Assembly (NCBI GenBank): GCA_027080995.1
Contig: JALWNT010000071.1
Span: forward strand, 1-44,214
DNA: 44,214 nucleotides
From: Campylobacteraceae bacterium
GTDB lineage: Bacteria > Campylobacterota > Campylobacteria > Campylobacterales > Sulfurovaceae
Reading direction: 5' to 3'
In this document: positions 1 to 7,951 of the stretch, one piece after another
Position numbering within the stretch: position 1 is the first letter of the stretch
Layout: each line of letters begins with the position of its first letter
Position numbers and translations under genes: made by a program
The notes under the pieces: model-generated
Databases searched by the model: none
What the model saw: the letters and a program-made list of their open reading frames with translations, nothing else
What the model was told of the DNA's origin: nothing

Positions 1-1067
1 GGCTGGAAGTGATCGCCGTGGACAAATACGAGCACGCCCCGGCCCATCTGGTCGCCCACCGCTCCTACGCCGTCGATATGCAGGATGCAGAGGCGGTCTT
101 GGCCCTGATCGAAAGAGAAAAGCCCGACTACATTCTCCCCGAAGTGGAAGCGATCAGTATCGACGCTCTTTTTGAAGCGGAGAAACGGGGCTATCACGTC
201 ATCCCCAACGCCGAGGCGGTCAACAAGACGATGAACCGCAAAAACATCCGGGTCTTCGCCGCCGAGGAGCTTGGGCTCAAGACCAGCGCCTACCGCTTCG
301 TCAAGAGCGCCGGGGAGCTGCGCGCCGCCGCCGAAGCTCTGGGATATCCCTGCGTGGTCAAACCCGTCATGAGCAGCTCGGGCCACGGCCAGAGCGTCGT
401 GCGCAGCCCCGAGGAGGTGGAGCGTGCCTTCGAGATCGCCCAGGAGGCCCGGGGTGACGCCAGCGAACTGATCGTCGAAGAGTTCATCCCCTTCGACTAC
501 GAAATCACTCTGCTGACGGCACGCAACGAAACGGGGACCGTCTTTTGCGAACCCATCGGACACATCCAGCAGGACGGCGACTACATCCTCTCCTGGCAGC
601 CGATGCCGATGAAAGAGGACGCCCTGAAAAAGGCGCAACAGATCGCCAAGGCGGTCACCGACGGCCTGGGGGGCCGGGGAATCTTCGGCGTGGAGTTTTT
701 CGTCAAAGGCGAGGAGGTCTACTTCTCCGAGCTCTCCCCCCGCCCTCACGATACGGGGATGGTCACCCTCATCACCCAGAGTCAGAGCGAATTCGCCCTG
801 CATGTGCGCGCCGTCCTGGGCCTGCCGCTGGGCTTCGAGTTTTTCGCTCCGGGTGCTAGCGCCGCCTACAAGGCCAAACACGAAAGCGAACACCCCAAGA
901 TCATCGTCCCCGACGACGCCTTCGGCAAAGACACCTATGTCCGAATCTTCGGCAAACCCGAATCCCACGTCGGCCGCCGCATGGCCGTCGCTCTGGCCCT
1001 GGGCGACGACGTGGAGGAGGCCAAAGCCAAGGCGCAGTCCATCGTCGACCGGATGGAGGATGAATAA
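1..1067 (+). CDS. purT: Formate-dependent phosphoribosylglycinamide formyltransferase (PurT), 5' truncated
   Basis: ATP-grasp enzyme of purine synthesis that makes formyl-GAR from GAR, formate and ATP in the cytoplasm. The reading frame is open through the window edge (codons Leu-Glu precede the first in-window GTG), so the true start lies upstream. About 354 residues are present against roughly 390 for the family, so some 35-40 N-terminal residues are missing. Visible family hallmarks are the ATP-binding segment [12 protein letters not shown], the EITLLTA strand and the [12 protein letters not shown] metal/ATP site near the C-terminal third, all closely matching E. coli PurT as I remember it. 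No neighbour in the window belongs to purine synthesis. Its downstream gap is filled with short tandem repeats. Confidence 0.95.
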   Translation, partial: LEVIAVDKYEHAPAHLVAHRSYAVDMQDAEAVLALIEREKPDYILPEVEAISIDALFEAEKRGYHVIPNAEAVNKTMNRKNIRVFAAEELGLKTSAYRFVKSAGELRAAAEALGYPCVVKPVMSSSGHGQSVVRSPEEVERAFEIAQEARGDASELIVEEFIPFDYEITLLTARNETGTVFCEPIGHIQQDGDYILSWQPMPMKEDALKKAQQIAKAVTDGLGGRGIFGVEFFVKGEEVYFSELSPRPHDTGMVTLITQSQSEFALHVRAVLGLPLGFEFFAPGASAAYKAKHESEHPKIIVPDDAFGKDTYVRIFGKPESHVGRRMAVALALGDDVEEAKAKAQSIVDRMEDE

Positions 1068-1084
1068 GACCGCCTGCGGCGGTG

Positions 1085-1153
1085 TTATTGGTCTATTGGT
1101 GTATTGGTTATTGGGAAACCCTACCTAATTACTAGATTACTAGTTACTCGTTA
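1085..1153. repeat. Two short tandem-repeat arrays (TATTGGTN and ATTACTAG)
   Basis: The gap between purT and the VKOR gene holds TATTGGT units spaced 8, 8 and 7 bp (1086-1115), then two exact ATTACTAG units followed by a related TTACTCG unit (1128-1153). It ends just before the Shine-Dalgarno sequence of the next gene. The same TATTGGT family recurs at 5551-5582 and, as CATTGGT, at 3573-3600. Confidence 0.8.
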
Positions 1154-1169
1154 AAAAAGGAGTCGCTTT

Positions 1170-2042
1170 ATGAAATTCATCAGTCGCGTTTTTCTCCCCC
1201 TGCTGCTCCTGCTCTACATCGGATATGAGACCTGGCTCAAGCTCCATCATCTCTCTCTGTGCTCAGCCACCGGCTGCCGCCTCGCCGGAGAGTTGCTGCG
1301 TTTTCCCTCGATCTACCTCAACTATATGGGGCTCGCCGCCGTGGGAGCCATCCTTCTTTTCGGCCTCTTCTCGCTTTTCAGCCGAGCTTTCGAAAAGCTC
1401 TACTTTATCGCCCTCTATACCGCGATCGCCTTCGAGTCGATCATGATCGGCTACCAGATCTTCGCCAACCCCGAACCCTGCCTCTTCTGCCTCGGGGTTT
1501 ACGGCGGATTGCTGCTCATTGCCCTGGCGAGCCGGGCCCGCTGGCTTCTCTACGCCCTGCCGATGATCTTCGCCCTCTTTTTCGCCCTCGGCGACCTGGC
1601 GATCCCGCGCAACGTAGCCCTGATCAAAGGAGACGGCCTCTATCTCATCGCCTCGGACCACTGCCCCCATTGCCAAAAGGTCAAAAAGTATTTCGCCGAG
1701 CACCACATCGCCTATCATAAGCTCTCCGTCAACGACCCCAGCGTCCGCCACCTGGCCAAGGCTCTGGGGATCACGGAGATTCCCATCCTCATTCGGCGAA
1801 AAGGCGGCGTCACGACGATCCTCTATGGAGACCGCCCCATTCTCGCCACCTTCGAAAGCCCCGAAAGCACGGAGACAAAAGCAAAATCGGGCAAAGCCCC
1901 TGCCGATGAAAACCTCTCAACCCCGGCAGCCCCCCTCAACCCCTTCAACGCCTCCGAAAAGGGCGGATGCAGCCTCGACGCCGTGACCGAAAACCCCTCC
2001 GGCGGCTGCGAAGAATCGGGCCCGGAGATCCCCCTGCGATGA
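1170..2042 (+). CDS. VKOR-family membrane protein fused to a glutaredoxin-like domain
   Basis: Predicted disulfide-forming or relaying membrane protein. Residues 1-145 contain four or more hydrophobic helices with the cysteine pairs Cys31/Cys36 in a loop and Cys104-x2-Cys107 at a helix start, the pattern of vitamin K epoxide reductase homologues that pass electrons from thiol oxidases to quinone. Residues 155-215 form a glutaredoxin/thioredoxin-like domain with a CPHC active site (Cys165/Cys168) and the cis-Pro region TEIPIL. The last 70 residues are low-complexity with two further isolated cysteines in GGC motifs. It starts at an ATG after a clear AAGGAG and overlaps the next gene by 4 bp (ATGA), so the two are translationally coupled. 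The VKOR-Trx architecture is known in bacteria; the substrate here is unknown. Confidence 0.8.
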   Translation: MKFISRVFLPLLLLLYIGYETWLKLHHLSLCSATGCRLAGELLRFPSIYLNYMGLAAVGAILLFGLFSLFSRAFEKLYFIALYTAIAFESIMIGYQIFANPEPCLFCLGVYGGLLLIALASRARWLLYALPMIFALFFALGDLAIPRNVALIKGDGLYLIASDHCPHCQKVKKYFAEHHIAYHKLSVNDPSVRHLAKALGITEIPILIRRKGGVTTILYGDRPILATFESPESTETKAKSGKAPADENLSTPAAPLNPFNASEKGGCSLDAVTENPSGGCEESGPEIPLR

Positions 2043-2449
2043 CACGGCAGCGAACGCTCACGCTCCCCCCGATGCCAAGAGGAGTGCATCTGATCACCCG
2101 GCAGATCGAGCCGGAGATCCAAGGGATCGGCACCGGCATCGCCCATCTCTTTTTGCAGCACAGCTCTGCTTCGTTGGCGATCAACGAAAACTACGACCCC
2201 GATGTCCGCCGGGATGTGGAGCGTTTCTTGCGCACCCTGATCCCCGACGGCTGGAGCGGCTTCACCCACACGCTGGAAGGCCCCGACGATATGCCCGCGC
2301 ATATGAAAAACATCCTCATCAGCCCCAGCCTCACGATCCCCGTCACCGACGGCCGGCTGGCTCTTGGCACCTGGCAGGGGATCTATCTGCTGGAGCATCG
2401 CGAACACGGCGGAAGTCGCCGGATCGTCATTACGCTGATGGGGGAATAG
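2039..2449 (+). CDS. yjbQ: YjbQ family protein (UPF0047)
   Basis: Small cytoplasmic protein of about 136 residues, the normal size for the UPF0047/YjbQ family, which has been given a secondary thiamine-phosphate synthase activity in E. coli. Family signatures are the QHSSASLAINEN stretch near residue 40, the conserved His in DDMPAHMK, and the C-terminal GTWQGIYLLEHREHGG motif whose histidines line a putative metal site. The start was placed at the ATG that overlaps the previous stop (ATGA) because homology begins there; the frame is open further upstream but that part reads out of the VKOR tail. The physiological role in this organism is not clear from context. Confidence 0.85.
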   Translation: MTRQRTLTLPPMPRGVHLITRQIEPEIQGIGTGIAHLFLQHSSASLAINENYDPDVRRDVERFLRTLIPDGWSGFTHTLEGPDDMPAHMKNILISPSLTIPVTDGRLALGTWQGIYLLEHREHGGSRRIVITLMGE

Positions 2450-2454
2450 CTTGC

Positions 2455-2544
2455 TACGTGTTACGTGTTACGTGTTACGATAAAAGAAAAACGACCGATT
2501 ACATAATTCGTAATTCGTAGCACTTAGCACTTAGCACGTAACAC
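2455..2544. repeat. Inverted pair of GTGYTAM-type heptamer arrays
   Basis: Three exact TACGTGT heptamers run from 2455, then an A-rich spacer, then from 2505 an array with strict 7-bp spacing whose units drift from AATTCGT to AGCACTT to AACAC. Read on the opposite strand, the second half is the same GTGTTAC/GTGCTAA family, so the two arms can fold back on each other. It occupies nearly the whole gap between yjbQ and the dehydrogenase gene. Confidence 0.85.
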
Positions 2545-2561
2545 AAATAAAAAGGATCGCA

Positions 2562-3491
2562 ATGAAACTTGTCCTTCTCGACGCCGAAACCTTGGGAGAG
2601 GATCTCGATCTAAGCTCCTTGAAGCGTTTCGGTGAGCTTGTCGTCTATCCGCGCACCGCACCGGATGAAACACTGCAAAGAATCGACGGCGCGGAGATCG
2701 TCATCACCAACAAGGTGCTCCTCGATCGAAAGATCCTGATGGCGGCCCCCCGCCTCAAACTGGTCTGCATCGCCGCCACGGGGATGAACAATGTCGATCT
2801 CGAGGCGGCGAAAGGAATGGGGATCGCGGTCAAAAATGTCGCCGGATACTCCACCCCCAGCGTCGTGCAACACACCTTCGCGATGCTCCTCTACCTCAAC
2901 GAGCAGCTCGCCTACTACGACCGCTTCGTCAAAGAAGAAGCGTGGAGCCGCAGCGGCCTTTTTACCCACCTGGGGCGTCCCTTTTCCGAGGTCGCCGGCA
3001 AGCGCTGGGGGGTCATCGGGATGGGGACGATCGGCTCCGAAGTCGCCCGCATCGCCCGGGCATTCGGCGCGGATGTGGTCTATTATCCCACCTCGGGAAT
3101 CGCCCACGAAGATGCCTATGCGGCACTGGAGCTCGAAGAGCTGCTGCGTACAAGCGACATCGTCAGCATCCACGCGCCGCTGAATGAGCGGACCCGGGGG
3201 CTCCTCGGCGCCGAGGAGCTTGCCCTGCTTCCTCAAAAAGCCGTTCTTCTCAATCTCGGCCGCGGCGGCATCGTCGACGAAGCGGCGCTGGCGGCGGAGC
3301 TGGAGCGCCGGGAGCTCTACGCCGGGCTTGATGTCACCGAACAGGAACCTCTGCCCGAAAACTCCCCGCTTCTGAAGCTAAAACACCCCGAACGCCTCCT
3401 CGTCACCCCCCACATCGCCTGGGCCAGCATCGAAGCGAGAGAGCGGTTGCTTCAAGGGATTGTGAAGAATATCGAGGAGTTCGTGAAGTGA
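2562..3491 (+). CDS. D-2-hydroxyacid dehydrogenase (NAD-dependent)
   Basis: Cytoplasmic oxidoreductase that interconverts a 2-ketoacid and a D-2-hydroxyacid with NAD(H). It has 309 residues, typical of the family. The Rossmann nucleotide motif GMGTIGSEVARIARAFGAD is near residue 152, followed by the catalytic triad context: Arg in NLGRGGIVDE, Glu in EQEPLPE and His in PHIAW. The overall pattern is closest to the glycerate dehydrogenase/hydroxypyruvate reductase subgroup, but substrate cannot be read from sequence. The start is an ATG after AAAAAGGAT. It stands alone between two repeat-filled gaps; its stop TGA is followed at once by TAG and then by an AGTCTTC array. Confidence 0.85.
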   Translation: MKLVLLDAETLGEDLDLSSLKRFGELVVYPRTAPDETLQRIDGAEIVITNKVLLDRKILMAAPRLKLVCIAATGMNNVDLEAAKGMGIAVKNVAGYSTPSVVQHTFAMLLYLNEQLAYYDRFVKEEAWSRSGLFTHLGRPFSEVAGKRWGVIGMGTIGSEVARIARAFGADVVYYPTSGIAHEDAYAALELEELLRTSDIVSIHAPLNERTRGLLGAEELALLPQKAVLLNLGRGGIVDEAALAAELERRELYAGLDVTEQEPLPENSPLLKLKHPERLLVTPHIAWASIEARERLLQGIVKNIEEFVK

Positions 3492-3492
3492 T

Positions 3493-3766
3493 AGTCTTCA
3501 GTCTTCAGTCGTCAGTCATCGGGGAAAAAGTCGCAAGTCGCAAGTCGCAAGAAGTGTTGCCTTCGGCAACATCATTGGTCATTGGTTATTGGTCATTGGG
3601 AGCGCCTGCGACGCTTTTTGTGGTTTGTCATTTGAATAGAAGCGCTGCGAAACAGCGCATACCAAAATCATTCACCATTCATCATTCACCATTCACCAAT
3701 TCGTGGGATCGCAATCCCACACTACATCATTCCAATCCAACATCCAAAATCCAAAATCCAAAATCG
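3493..3766. repeat. Composite intergenic repeat island: five arrays and three hairpins
   Basis: This 300-bp gene-free stretch is almost entirely repeats. In order: (AGTCTTC)4 at 3493-3520; (GTCGCAA)3 at 3530-3550; a hairpin with stem GTTGCC and loop TTC at 3556-3570; (CATTGGT)4 at 3573-3600; a hairpin with stem GCGCTG at 3642-3658; (ATTCACC)4 at 3670-3697; a hairpin with stem GTGGGAT at 3703-3720; and (ATCCAAA)n at 3730-3766. The spacing is strictly 7 bp in each array. No ORF here looks coding. Confidence 0.9.
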
Positions 3767-3767
3767 A

Positions 3768-3792
3768 TTTTTTCTCCCAAAAGGAGAAAAAA
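3768..3792 (+). promoter_or_regulatory. Perfect hairpin enclosing the ribosome binding site of the sdhA-like gene
   Basis: A 10-bp perfect stem (TTTTTTCTCC paired with GGAGAAAAAA, 5-nt loop CAAAA) contains the whole GGAG Shine-Dalgarno sequence and pairs up to the A of the start codon. In an mRNA starting upstream, this would hide the ribosome binding site. The hairpin is seen directly; translational control by it is inferred. Confidence 0.55.
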
Positions 3793-5414
3793 TGCTTGAT
3801 CTTCTCATCATCGGCAGCGGGGGCACCGGGCTCTCGGCCGCCCTGGAAGCCGCGACAGCCGGAGCCGACGTCGCCGTCGCCTGCAAAAGCCTGCCGACCC
3901 AGGCTCAGACCTGCATGGCCCAAGGAGGGATCAACGCCGCTCTGGGCAACGTGGAGCCCGACAGCCCCGAAGAGCACATCGCAGACACCCTGCGCTCCGC
4001 CCACGGCCTGGCCGACGAAGCGATGGTCCGCACCCTCTGCGAATCGGCCCCCGAGACCATCGAGTGGCTCGACCGCCTGCTCGTGCCGTTTTCCCGTATC
4101 GACCCTACCGAAACTCCTCACTCCCCGCTTCTCACTTCCCACTCGTTGCAAACGATCGCCCAGCGCCGCCTGGGAGGGGCCAGCCACCCCCGGGCCTGCT
4201 ACGCCCAGGATTTCACGGGCCTCAAAATCCTCCAAAGCCTCTACGACCGTTGCCTCGAAGCGGGCGTTACCTTCTATCCCGAACATACCCTCGTCGATCT
4301 CATCTCGGCCGACGGCCGGGTGGAGGGGGCGCATTTTTGGCACTTCGCCGAAGGGGAAATCCACAGCATCCGTGCCGGAGCCACGCTCCTGGCGACCGGC
4401 GGCTTCGGTGACCTCTACCACGGCCACAGCACCAACGCCTACGGCGCCAGCGGGGACGGCATCGCCGCAGCGCTGCGGGCGGGGGCGGCTCTGAGCGACA
4501 TGGAGTACGTCCAGTTCCACCCCACCGCGATGGCCGGCTCCGCCCTGCTCATCAGCGAAGGCGCCCGCGGGGCCGGAGCGATACTCGTCGACAACGAGGG
4601 AAGACGCTTCACCGATGAGCTCGGCCCCCGCGATCAGGTCGCCCGGGCGATCTTCGAAAAGATCGATGCCGGAGAAAAAGTCTTTCTCGACCTGCGCCCC
4701 ATCCCCCGCCGAACTCTCGAGGAGTTGATGCCCCAGGAGCTCCGCCTCGCCCGCCTGCACGCCCACATCGACCCTTTCGAAGAGCCGATCCCCATCCAAC
4801 CGGCAGTGCACTACAGTATGGGGGGGATCGATGTGGACCGCCGCCTGGCGGCCCGGGGGATCGAAGGGCTCTGGGCCGCGGGAGAGTGCAGCGACGCGCA
4901 CGTCCACGGCGCCAACCGCCTGGGAGGAAATTCCCTGCTCGAAATCATCGCTTTCGGCCGGCTCGCCGCGCGAAATGCACTCGCAACCCCCAAGATAGCC
5001 CCCGGTACCCGGCAAAGCCCCGATCCCGCATCGCGCATCGAGACGATCTTTGCCCGGGAGGGGAAGTTCAACCCCTACCACAAACGCAAGATCCTCGGCA
5101 AGCGCCTCTACCACGACCTGGGAATCATCCGGGAGGAGCGAGGAATGCGCAGCGCACTGGAGTATATCGACGAGTTGAGGGCGAAGCTTGCGCAGACCGC
5201 TTTGCGGGATAGAGCCCGCCGCTTCAACCGTGCCCTGGTCGAGTATCTGGAATACGAAAACAGCCTCCTCCTCGCCGAAGCCGTCGCCCAAGCCGCCCTC
5301 TGGCGCCGGGAGAGCCGGGGAGCCCACTGGCGCAGCGACTATCCGCAAGAGCGGGAAGAGTACGCCCGGCCCAGTAAAACAGTGATGAAAAACGGGGAGG
5401 TGGAAACGTGTTGA
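3792..5414 (+). CDS. Succinate dehydrogenase/fumarate reductase-family flavoprotein subunit
   Basis: FAD-binding subunit that would reduce fumarate or oxidise succinate (or a related dicarboxylate), working with the iron-sulfur subunit encoded next. The FAD dinucleotide motif GSGGTGLSAALEA is at residues 8-20, the active-site HPTAM at about 243-247, the EGARG motif after it, and GANRLGGNSLLE near 375. At 540 residues with no Tat signal it is shorter than the 650-residue FrdA or periplasmic MfrA types and resembles cytoplasmic short SdhA/thiol:fumarate reductase forms. Residues 108-118 (TPHSPLLTSHS) are encoded by an array of ACTCCTC-like heptamers, an in-frame insertion in a loop. The last two residues and the stop (ACG TGT TGA) lie in another heptamer array. 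It could also be an L-aspartate oxidase relative, but the neighbouring sdhB-like gene argues for SDH/FRD. Confidence 0.8.
   Translation: MLDLLIIGSGGTGLSAALEAATAGADVAVACKSLPTQAQTCMAQGGINAALGNVEPDSPEEHIADTLRSAHGLADEAMVRTLCESAPETIEWLDRLLVPFSRIDPTETPHSPLLTSHSLQTIAQRRLGGASHPRACYAQDFTGLKILQSLYDRCLEAGVTFYPEHTLVDLISADGRVEGAHFWHFAEGEIHSIRAGATLLATGGFGDLYHGHSTNAYGASGDGIAAALRAGAALSDMEYVQFHPTAMAGSALLISEGARGAGAILVDNEGRRFTDELGPRDQVARAIFEKIDAGEKVFLDLRPIPRRTLEELMPQELRLARLHAHIDPFEEPIPIQPAVHYSMGGIDVDRRLAARGIEGLWAAGECSDAHVHGANRLGGNSLLEIIAFGRLAARNALATPKIAPGTRQSPDPASRIETIFAREGKFNPYHKRKILGKRLYHDLGIIREERGMRSALEYIDELRAKLAQTALRDRARRFNRALVEYLEYENSLLLAEAVAQAALWRRESRGAHWRSDYPQEREEYARPSKTVMKNGEVETC
4113..4147 (+). repeat. 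Heptamer array inside the sdhA-like gene
   Basis: Five consecutive 7-bp units related to ACTCCTC/ACTCCCC lie within the reading frame and encode a Pro/Ser/Thr/His-rich loop. The strict 7-bp spacing matches the intergenic arrays, not codon bias. Confidence 0.7.
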
Positions 5415-5706
5415 GTGCTATGTATTACGTGCTATGTGCTAAGTGCTATGTGTTAAGAGACAGTCGCAAGTCGCAAGTCGCAAGAAATGTCACCTTCGGT
5501 GACGGCAGTGGGCAGTGGGCAGTGGGCAATGGCCGCGTCTTTGACGCCGTTATTGGTATATTGGTGTATTGGTGTATTGGAGGCAGAGCTTTAGCCCTGC
5601 ATTTTGCGGGAATGAATTCCCGCCTCCAAGACAATGTATCGTATAACAACAATCCAACATTCAAAATCCAAAATCTATCATCCAACATCCGAAAGCAAAG
5701 CTTTCG
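5408..5706. repeat. Composite intergenic repeat island between the sdhA-like and sdhB-like genes
   Basis: This fills a 307-bp gap without genes. In order: seven GTGCTAT-type heptamers at 5408-5456 (the first unit contains the stop of the upstream gene); (GTCGCAA)3 at 5463-5483; a hairpin with stem GTCACC and loop TTC at 5489-5503; (GGCAGTG)4 at 5504-5531; four TATTGGTG octamers at 5551-5582; a hairpin with stem GCGGGAAT at 5606-5623; (ATCCAAM)6 at 5652-5693; and a CGAAAGC-AAA-GCTTTCG hairpin at 5690-5706. Block order partly repeats that of the island at 3493-3766. Confidence 0.9.
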
Positions 5707-5721
5707 TCTCGGGGGTGGAAA

Positions 5722-6522
5722 ATGAAACTCACCATCCAACGCACCCAGGAAGGCAAAAGCTACGACGAAACCTTCGACGTCGCTTCCCTCAAAGTCACGA
5801 CCCTCCTGGCCGCGCTCTACGAGATCAAAGCCAAAGTGGACGAAACCCTCACCTTCGACGCCGGTTGCCGCAGCGGAGTCTGCGGGGCCTGCGCCGTGCG
5901 GGTCAACGGCCGCGAAACCCTCGCCTGCTCCTACAAACCCCAAGACGGCGACCGCATCGAACCCCTCAACTACCATCCCGTCCTGCGAGACCTGCGGGTG
6001 GACAAGGAAAAAGCCCAGGAGACTTTGAAAAAAGTCTTATCAAATTTCAGCATCCAAAATCCAAAATCCAACATCCAACATCCGCCTCTCTCCCCAAAGG
6101 AAGAGGCGCTTTTCCGTCTCCAGACCGACTGCATCCTCTGCGACAGCTGCTACTCCGCCTGCCCGGTACTGGCCGTCAACCCCGACTTCCTCGGCCCCTT
6201 CGCCCTCACAAGAGCCTGGCGCTATTTCACCGATCCCCGTTACATAGAAGAAGTGCCGAACGAATCCATCCAAAATCCAAAATCCAAAATCCAAAATCCC
6301 GTTTTACTGGACGCCGTCCAGCAAAACGGCATCTGGGACTGCACCCTCTGCGGCGAATGCACCGCCGTCTGCCCCCAACACATCGACCCAAAAAGCGATA
6401 TCATGCAGCTCAGAGGCGAAAGCCTCAAAGCGGGATACAGCGATCCCAATCTCGCCGCTCAGAGTTTCGGTACCCCCGATTTCGGCGGGGGCTTCGGCTT
6501 CGACCCCAACGCCGGCTTCTAA
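5722..6522 (+). CDS. Succinate dehydrogenase/fumarate reductase-family iron-sulfur subunit, with two repeat-encoded inserts
   Basis: Electron-transfer subunit partnering the flavoprotein upstream. The N-terminal ferredoxin fold carries a [2Fe-2S] site (Cys49, Cys54, Cys57, Cys69). The C-terminal half carries CILCDSCYSACP from Cys137 and CTLCGECTAVCP from Cys207, the two remaining cluster sites of the SdhB family. Residues 111-121 and 183-193 are encoded by (ATCCAAA)n arrays and read as QNPKS-type peptides. The first lies in the linker between the two domains, the second just before the last cysteine cluster. No membrane-anchor subunit follows: the next gene is convergent and overlaps by 4 bp (CTAA shared by both stops). 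The partner quinone or thiol module is therefore unknown. Confidence 0.85.
   Translation: MKLTIQRTQEGKSYDETFDVASLKVTTLLAALYEIKAKVDETLTFDAGCRSGVCGACAVRVNGRETLACSYKPQDGDRIEPLNYHPVLRDLRVDKEKAQETLKKVLSNFSIQNPKSNIQHPPLSPKEEALFRLQTDCILCDSCYSACPVLAVNPDFLGPFALTRAWRYFTDPRYIEEVPNESIQNPKSKIQNPVLLDAVQQNGIWDCTLCGECTAVCPQHIDPKSDIMQLRGESLKAGYSDPNLAAQSFGTPDFGGGFGFDPNAGF
6052..6083 (+). repeat. (ATCCAAA)n array inside the sdhB-like gene, first copy
   Basis: Four 7-bp units plus a partial unit are read in frame, encoding a Gln/Asn/Pro/Lys/Ser-rich linker. The unit is the same as in the intergenic arrays at 3730 and 5652. Confidence 0.9.
6268..6300 (+). repeat. (ATCCAAA)n array inside the sdhB-like gene, second copy
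   Basis: Four exact ATCCAAA units followed by ATCCCG are read in frame and encode a peptide nearly identical to that of the first insert. Confidence 0.9.
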
Positions 6523-7814
6523 CGCCCGATCGCAAAGGCGTAGAGAATCTTCCCCTCCGTCCCCAGAAACTCCCGCACCTCGTCGTCGTAATAGGCCCCG
6601 ATCCCGCTGGCACCGATCCCCTGAACCTCGGCAGCCAGATAGAGCCGATGACCGATGAGTCCCGCTTTTTGATAGAGCGGAGCGTAGTTCTCTCCCGAGG
6701 AGACCAGAAAAAAGGTGACGGCACTCTCACTCCCAAGTGCCTGCTCCAGACAGAGATATCCCGCTTTGCCGGAGAGATCGCCCCGCTTCAGATACTCCCC
6801 CTCTTTGACAAGCCCCGGCTCCATACCCTCCACACGATTGACCACGGCATAGAGTTCCACCGCTTCGTCACAATCGCTCGGTACGGAAGCCTGGGCCCAG
6901 CGCACAATCTGCGTAAACTCCTCTTTGCTTATCGATCGACGGGAGAACTGCCGGATGGAGCGGCGCCGCAGGATCGCTTCGGCCCAGGCCTCCCGTGTGA
7001 GAGGGAGCCTCGGAACCCGATACTCTTTGCGACATCCCCGCAAATGCCCACTCGCCAGATAGACCGCTTCGATCCGCTCGTTGGGCTCGAAGCTCCCCGT
7101 GGGATCCACCTGTTCCAGGCTCCCCTCGGGGAGACGAACCTCCGCCTCTTCGGGTGTGCTCATGTCGAAAGCCGAGAGCATCCCCTCCTCCCGTCCGAAG
7201 CCGAAGAATCGGTTGAGCCCCTGCCGATCGATCCGGTACCGGATCGTGTAGGCTCTCTCCCAAAGCAAAGCCCCCGCCTCGGTACTGCCCAGCAGATGCC
7301 CCGCATCCAGGAGCACGTAGCGGAAGGCCCGATCGCGATACTTCCAGCTCGATCGCCAGTAGATCCCGCTGACGAAGAGCAGCAACCCCCGGCGACGACG
7401 GGGATCCTCCAGGGTGGCCTCCAGTCCTTCGCTCTCGTCGATGGGCCGCAGCAAGACCGCCGAAGAGCTCGCTACCTCCAGATGGTAAATTCCGTCGGCG
7501 AAGCCCTCCACTCCCCGGGCCTGAAAATAGACCTCGTTGGGATAGAGGGCCCCCGCACTGGGGTTGGTGCGCAGATAGTATTCCACGCCGGGATAACTCT
7601 TTTTGGCGGTGATCCCGGCGACCCGATAAAGAAAACGTTTGAGAGGATCCGCTTCCAGGAGTGAAACTCTGGGCAGATCCGCCGGATAGTTTTTGTAGAC
7701 CGAAGGCTGGGTCGACCAGTCGAGGCCGTGGGCGTTGCGCCGGACCGAGGCCCAGCTGTGCTTCGTCGCTTCATGGTAGGCGTCGGTAGGGGAAAGAGGG
7801 TGAAATTTACTCAT
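6519..7814 (-). CDS. SagB/ThcOx-type nitroreductase-family protein
   Basis: FMN-dependent oxidoreductase family protein of 431 residues with a duplicated arrangement: an N-terminal nitroreductase-like half (NPSAGALYPNEVYF near residue 84, a hallmark of SagB-type enzymes; LLDAGHLLGS near 170) and a C-terminal half (RRRSIRQFSRRSISKEEF near 281; GIGASGIGAYYDDEVREFLG near the end). SagB-type enzymes oxidise azolines in peptide toxins, but stand-alone doubled forms such as this are widespread and mostly uncharacterised, and no peptide precursor, cyclodehydratase or transporter is nearby. It starts with ATG just after GGAGCGAAGT. The promoter region upstream holds a 7-bp inverted repeat. Confidence 0.75.
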   Translation of the reverse strand: MSKFHPLSPTDAYHEATKHSWASVRRNAHGLDWSTQPSVYKNYPADLPRVSLLEADPLKRFLYRVAGITAKKSYPGVEYYLRTNPSAGALYPNEVYFQARGVEGFADGIYHLEVASSSAVLLRPIDESEGLEATLEDPRRRRGLLLFVSGIYWRSSWKYRDRAFRYVLLDAGHLLGSTEAGALLWERAYTIRYRIDRQGLNRFFGFGREEGMLSAFDMSTPEEAEVRLPEGSLEQVDPTGSFEPNERIEAVYLASGHLRGCRKEYRVPRLPLTREAWAEAILRRRSIRQFSRRSISKEEFTQIVRWAQASVPSDCDEAVELYAVVNRVEGMEPGLVKEGEYLKRGDLSGKAGYLCLEQALGSESAVTFFLVSSGENYAPLYQKAGLIGHRLYLAAEVQGIGASGIGAYYDDEVREFLGTEGKILYAFAIGR

Positions 7815-7951
7815 ACTTCGCTCCGAAAGTGCGGTGTAAAAAAAATGCGAGTAGGAGGTTTAAGCATATCGGACGTTTCGTGGAAAAGTCTCTTTTATCG
7901 ACTATCCGTATGGAAAGTATGATCCCGGAGATATTCAGGCTCGACGATGAC

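Noticed and set aside
3693-5348. A 551-codon minus-strand frame opposite the sdhA-like gene, ending in FGFWMLDW-type peptides
   Set aside because: The end is just the ATCCAAA array read backwards and the rest mirrors the flavoprotein gene.
3493-5706. CRISPR array
   Set aside because: Units are 7-8 bp with no spacers and no cas genes nearby; these are tandem repeats.
5634-7664. A 676-codon plus-strand frame through sdhB and the nitroreductase gene
   Set aside because: It is rich in Arg/Pro/His, typical of a wrong frame, and overlaps two genes with clear motifs.
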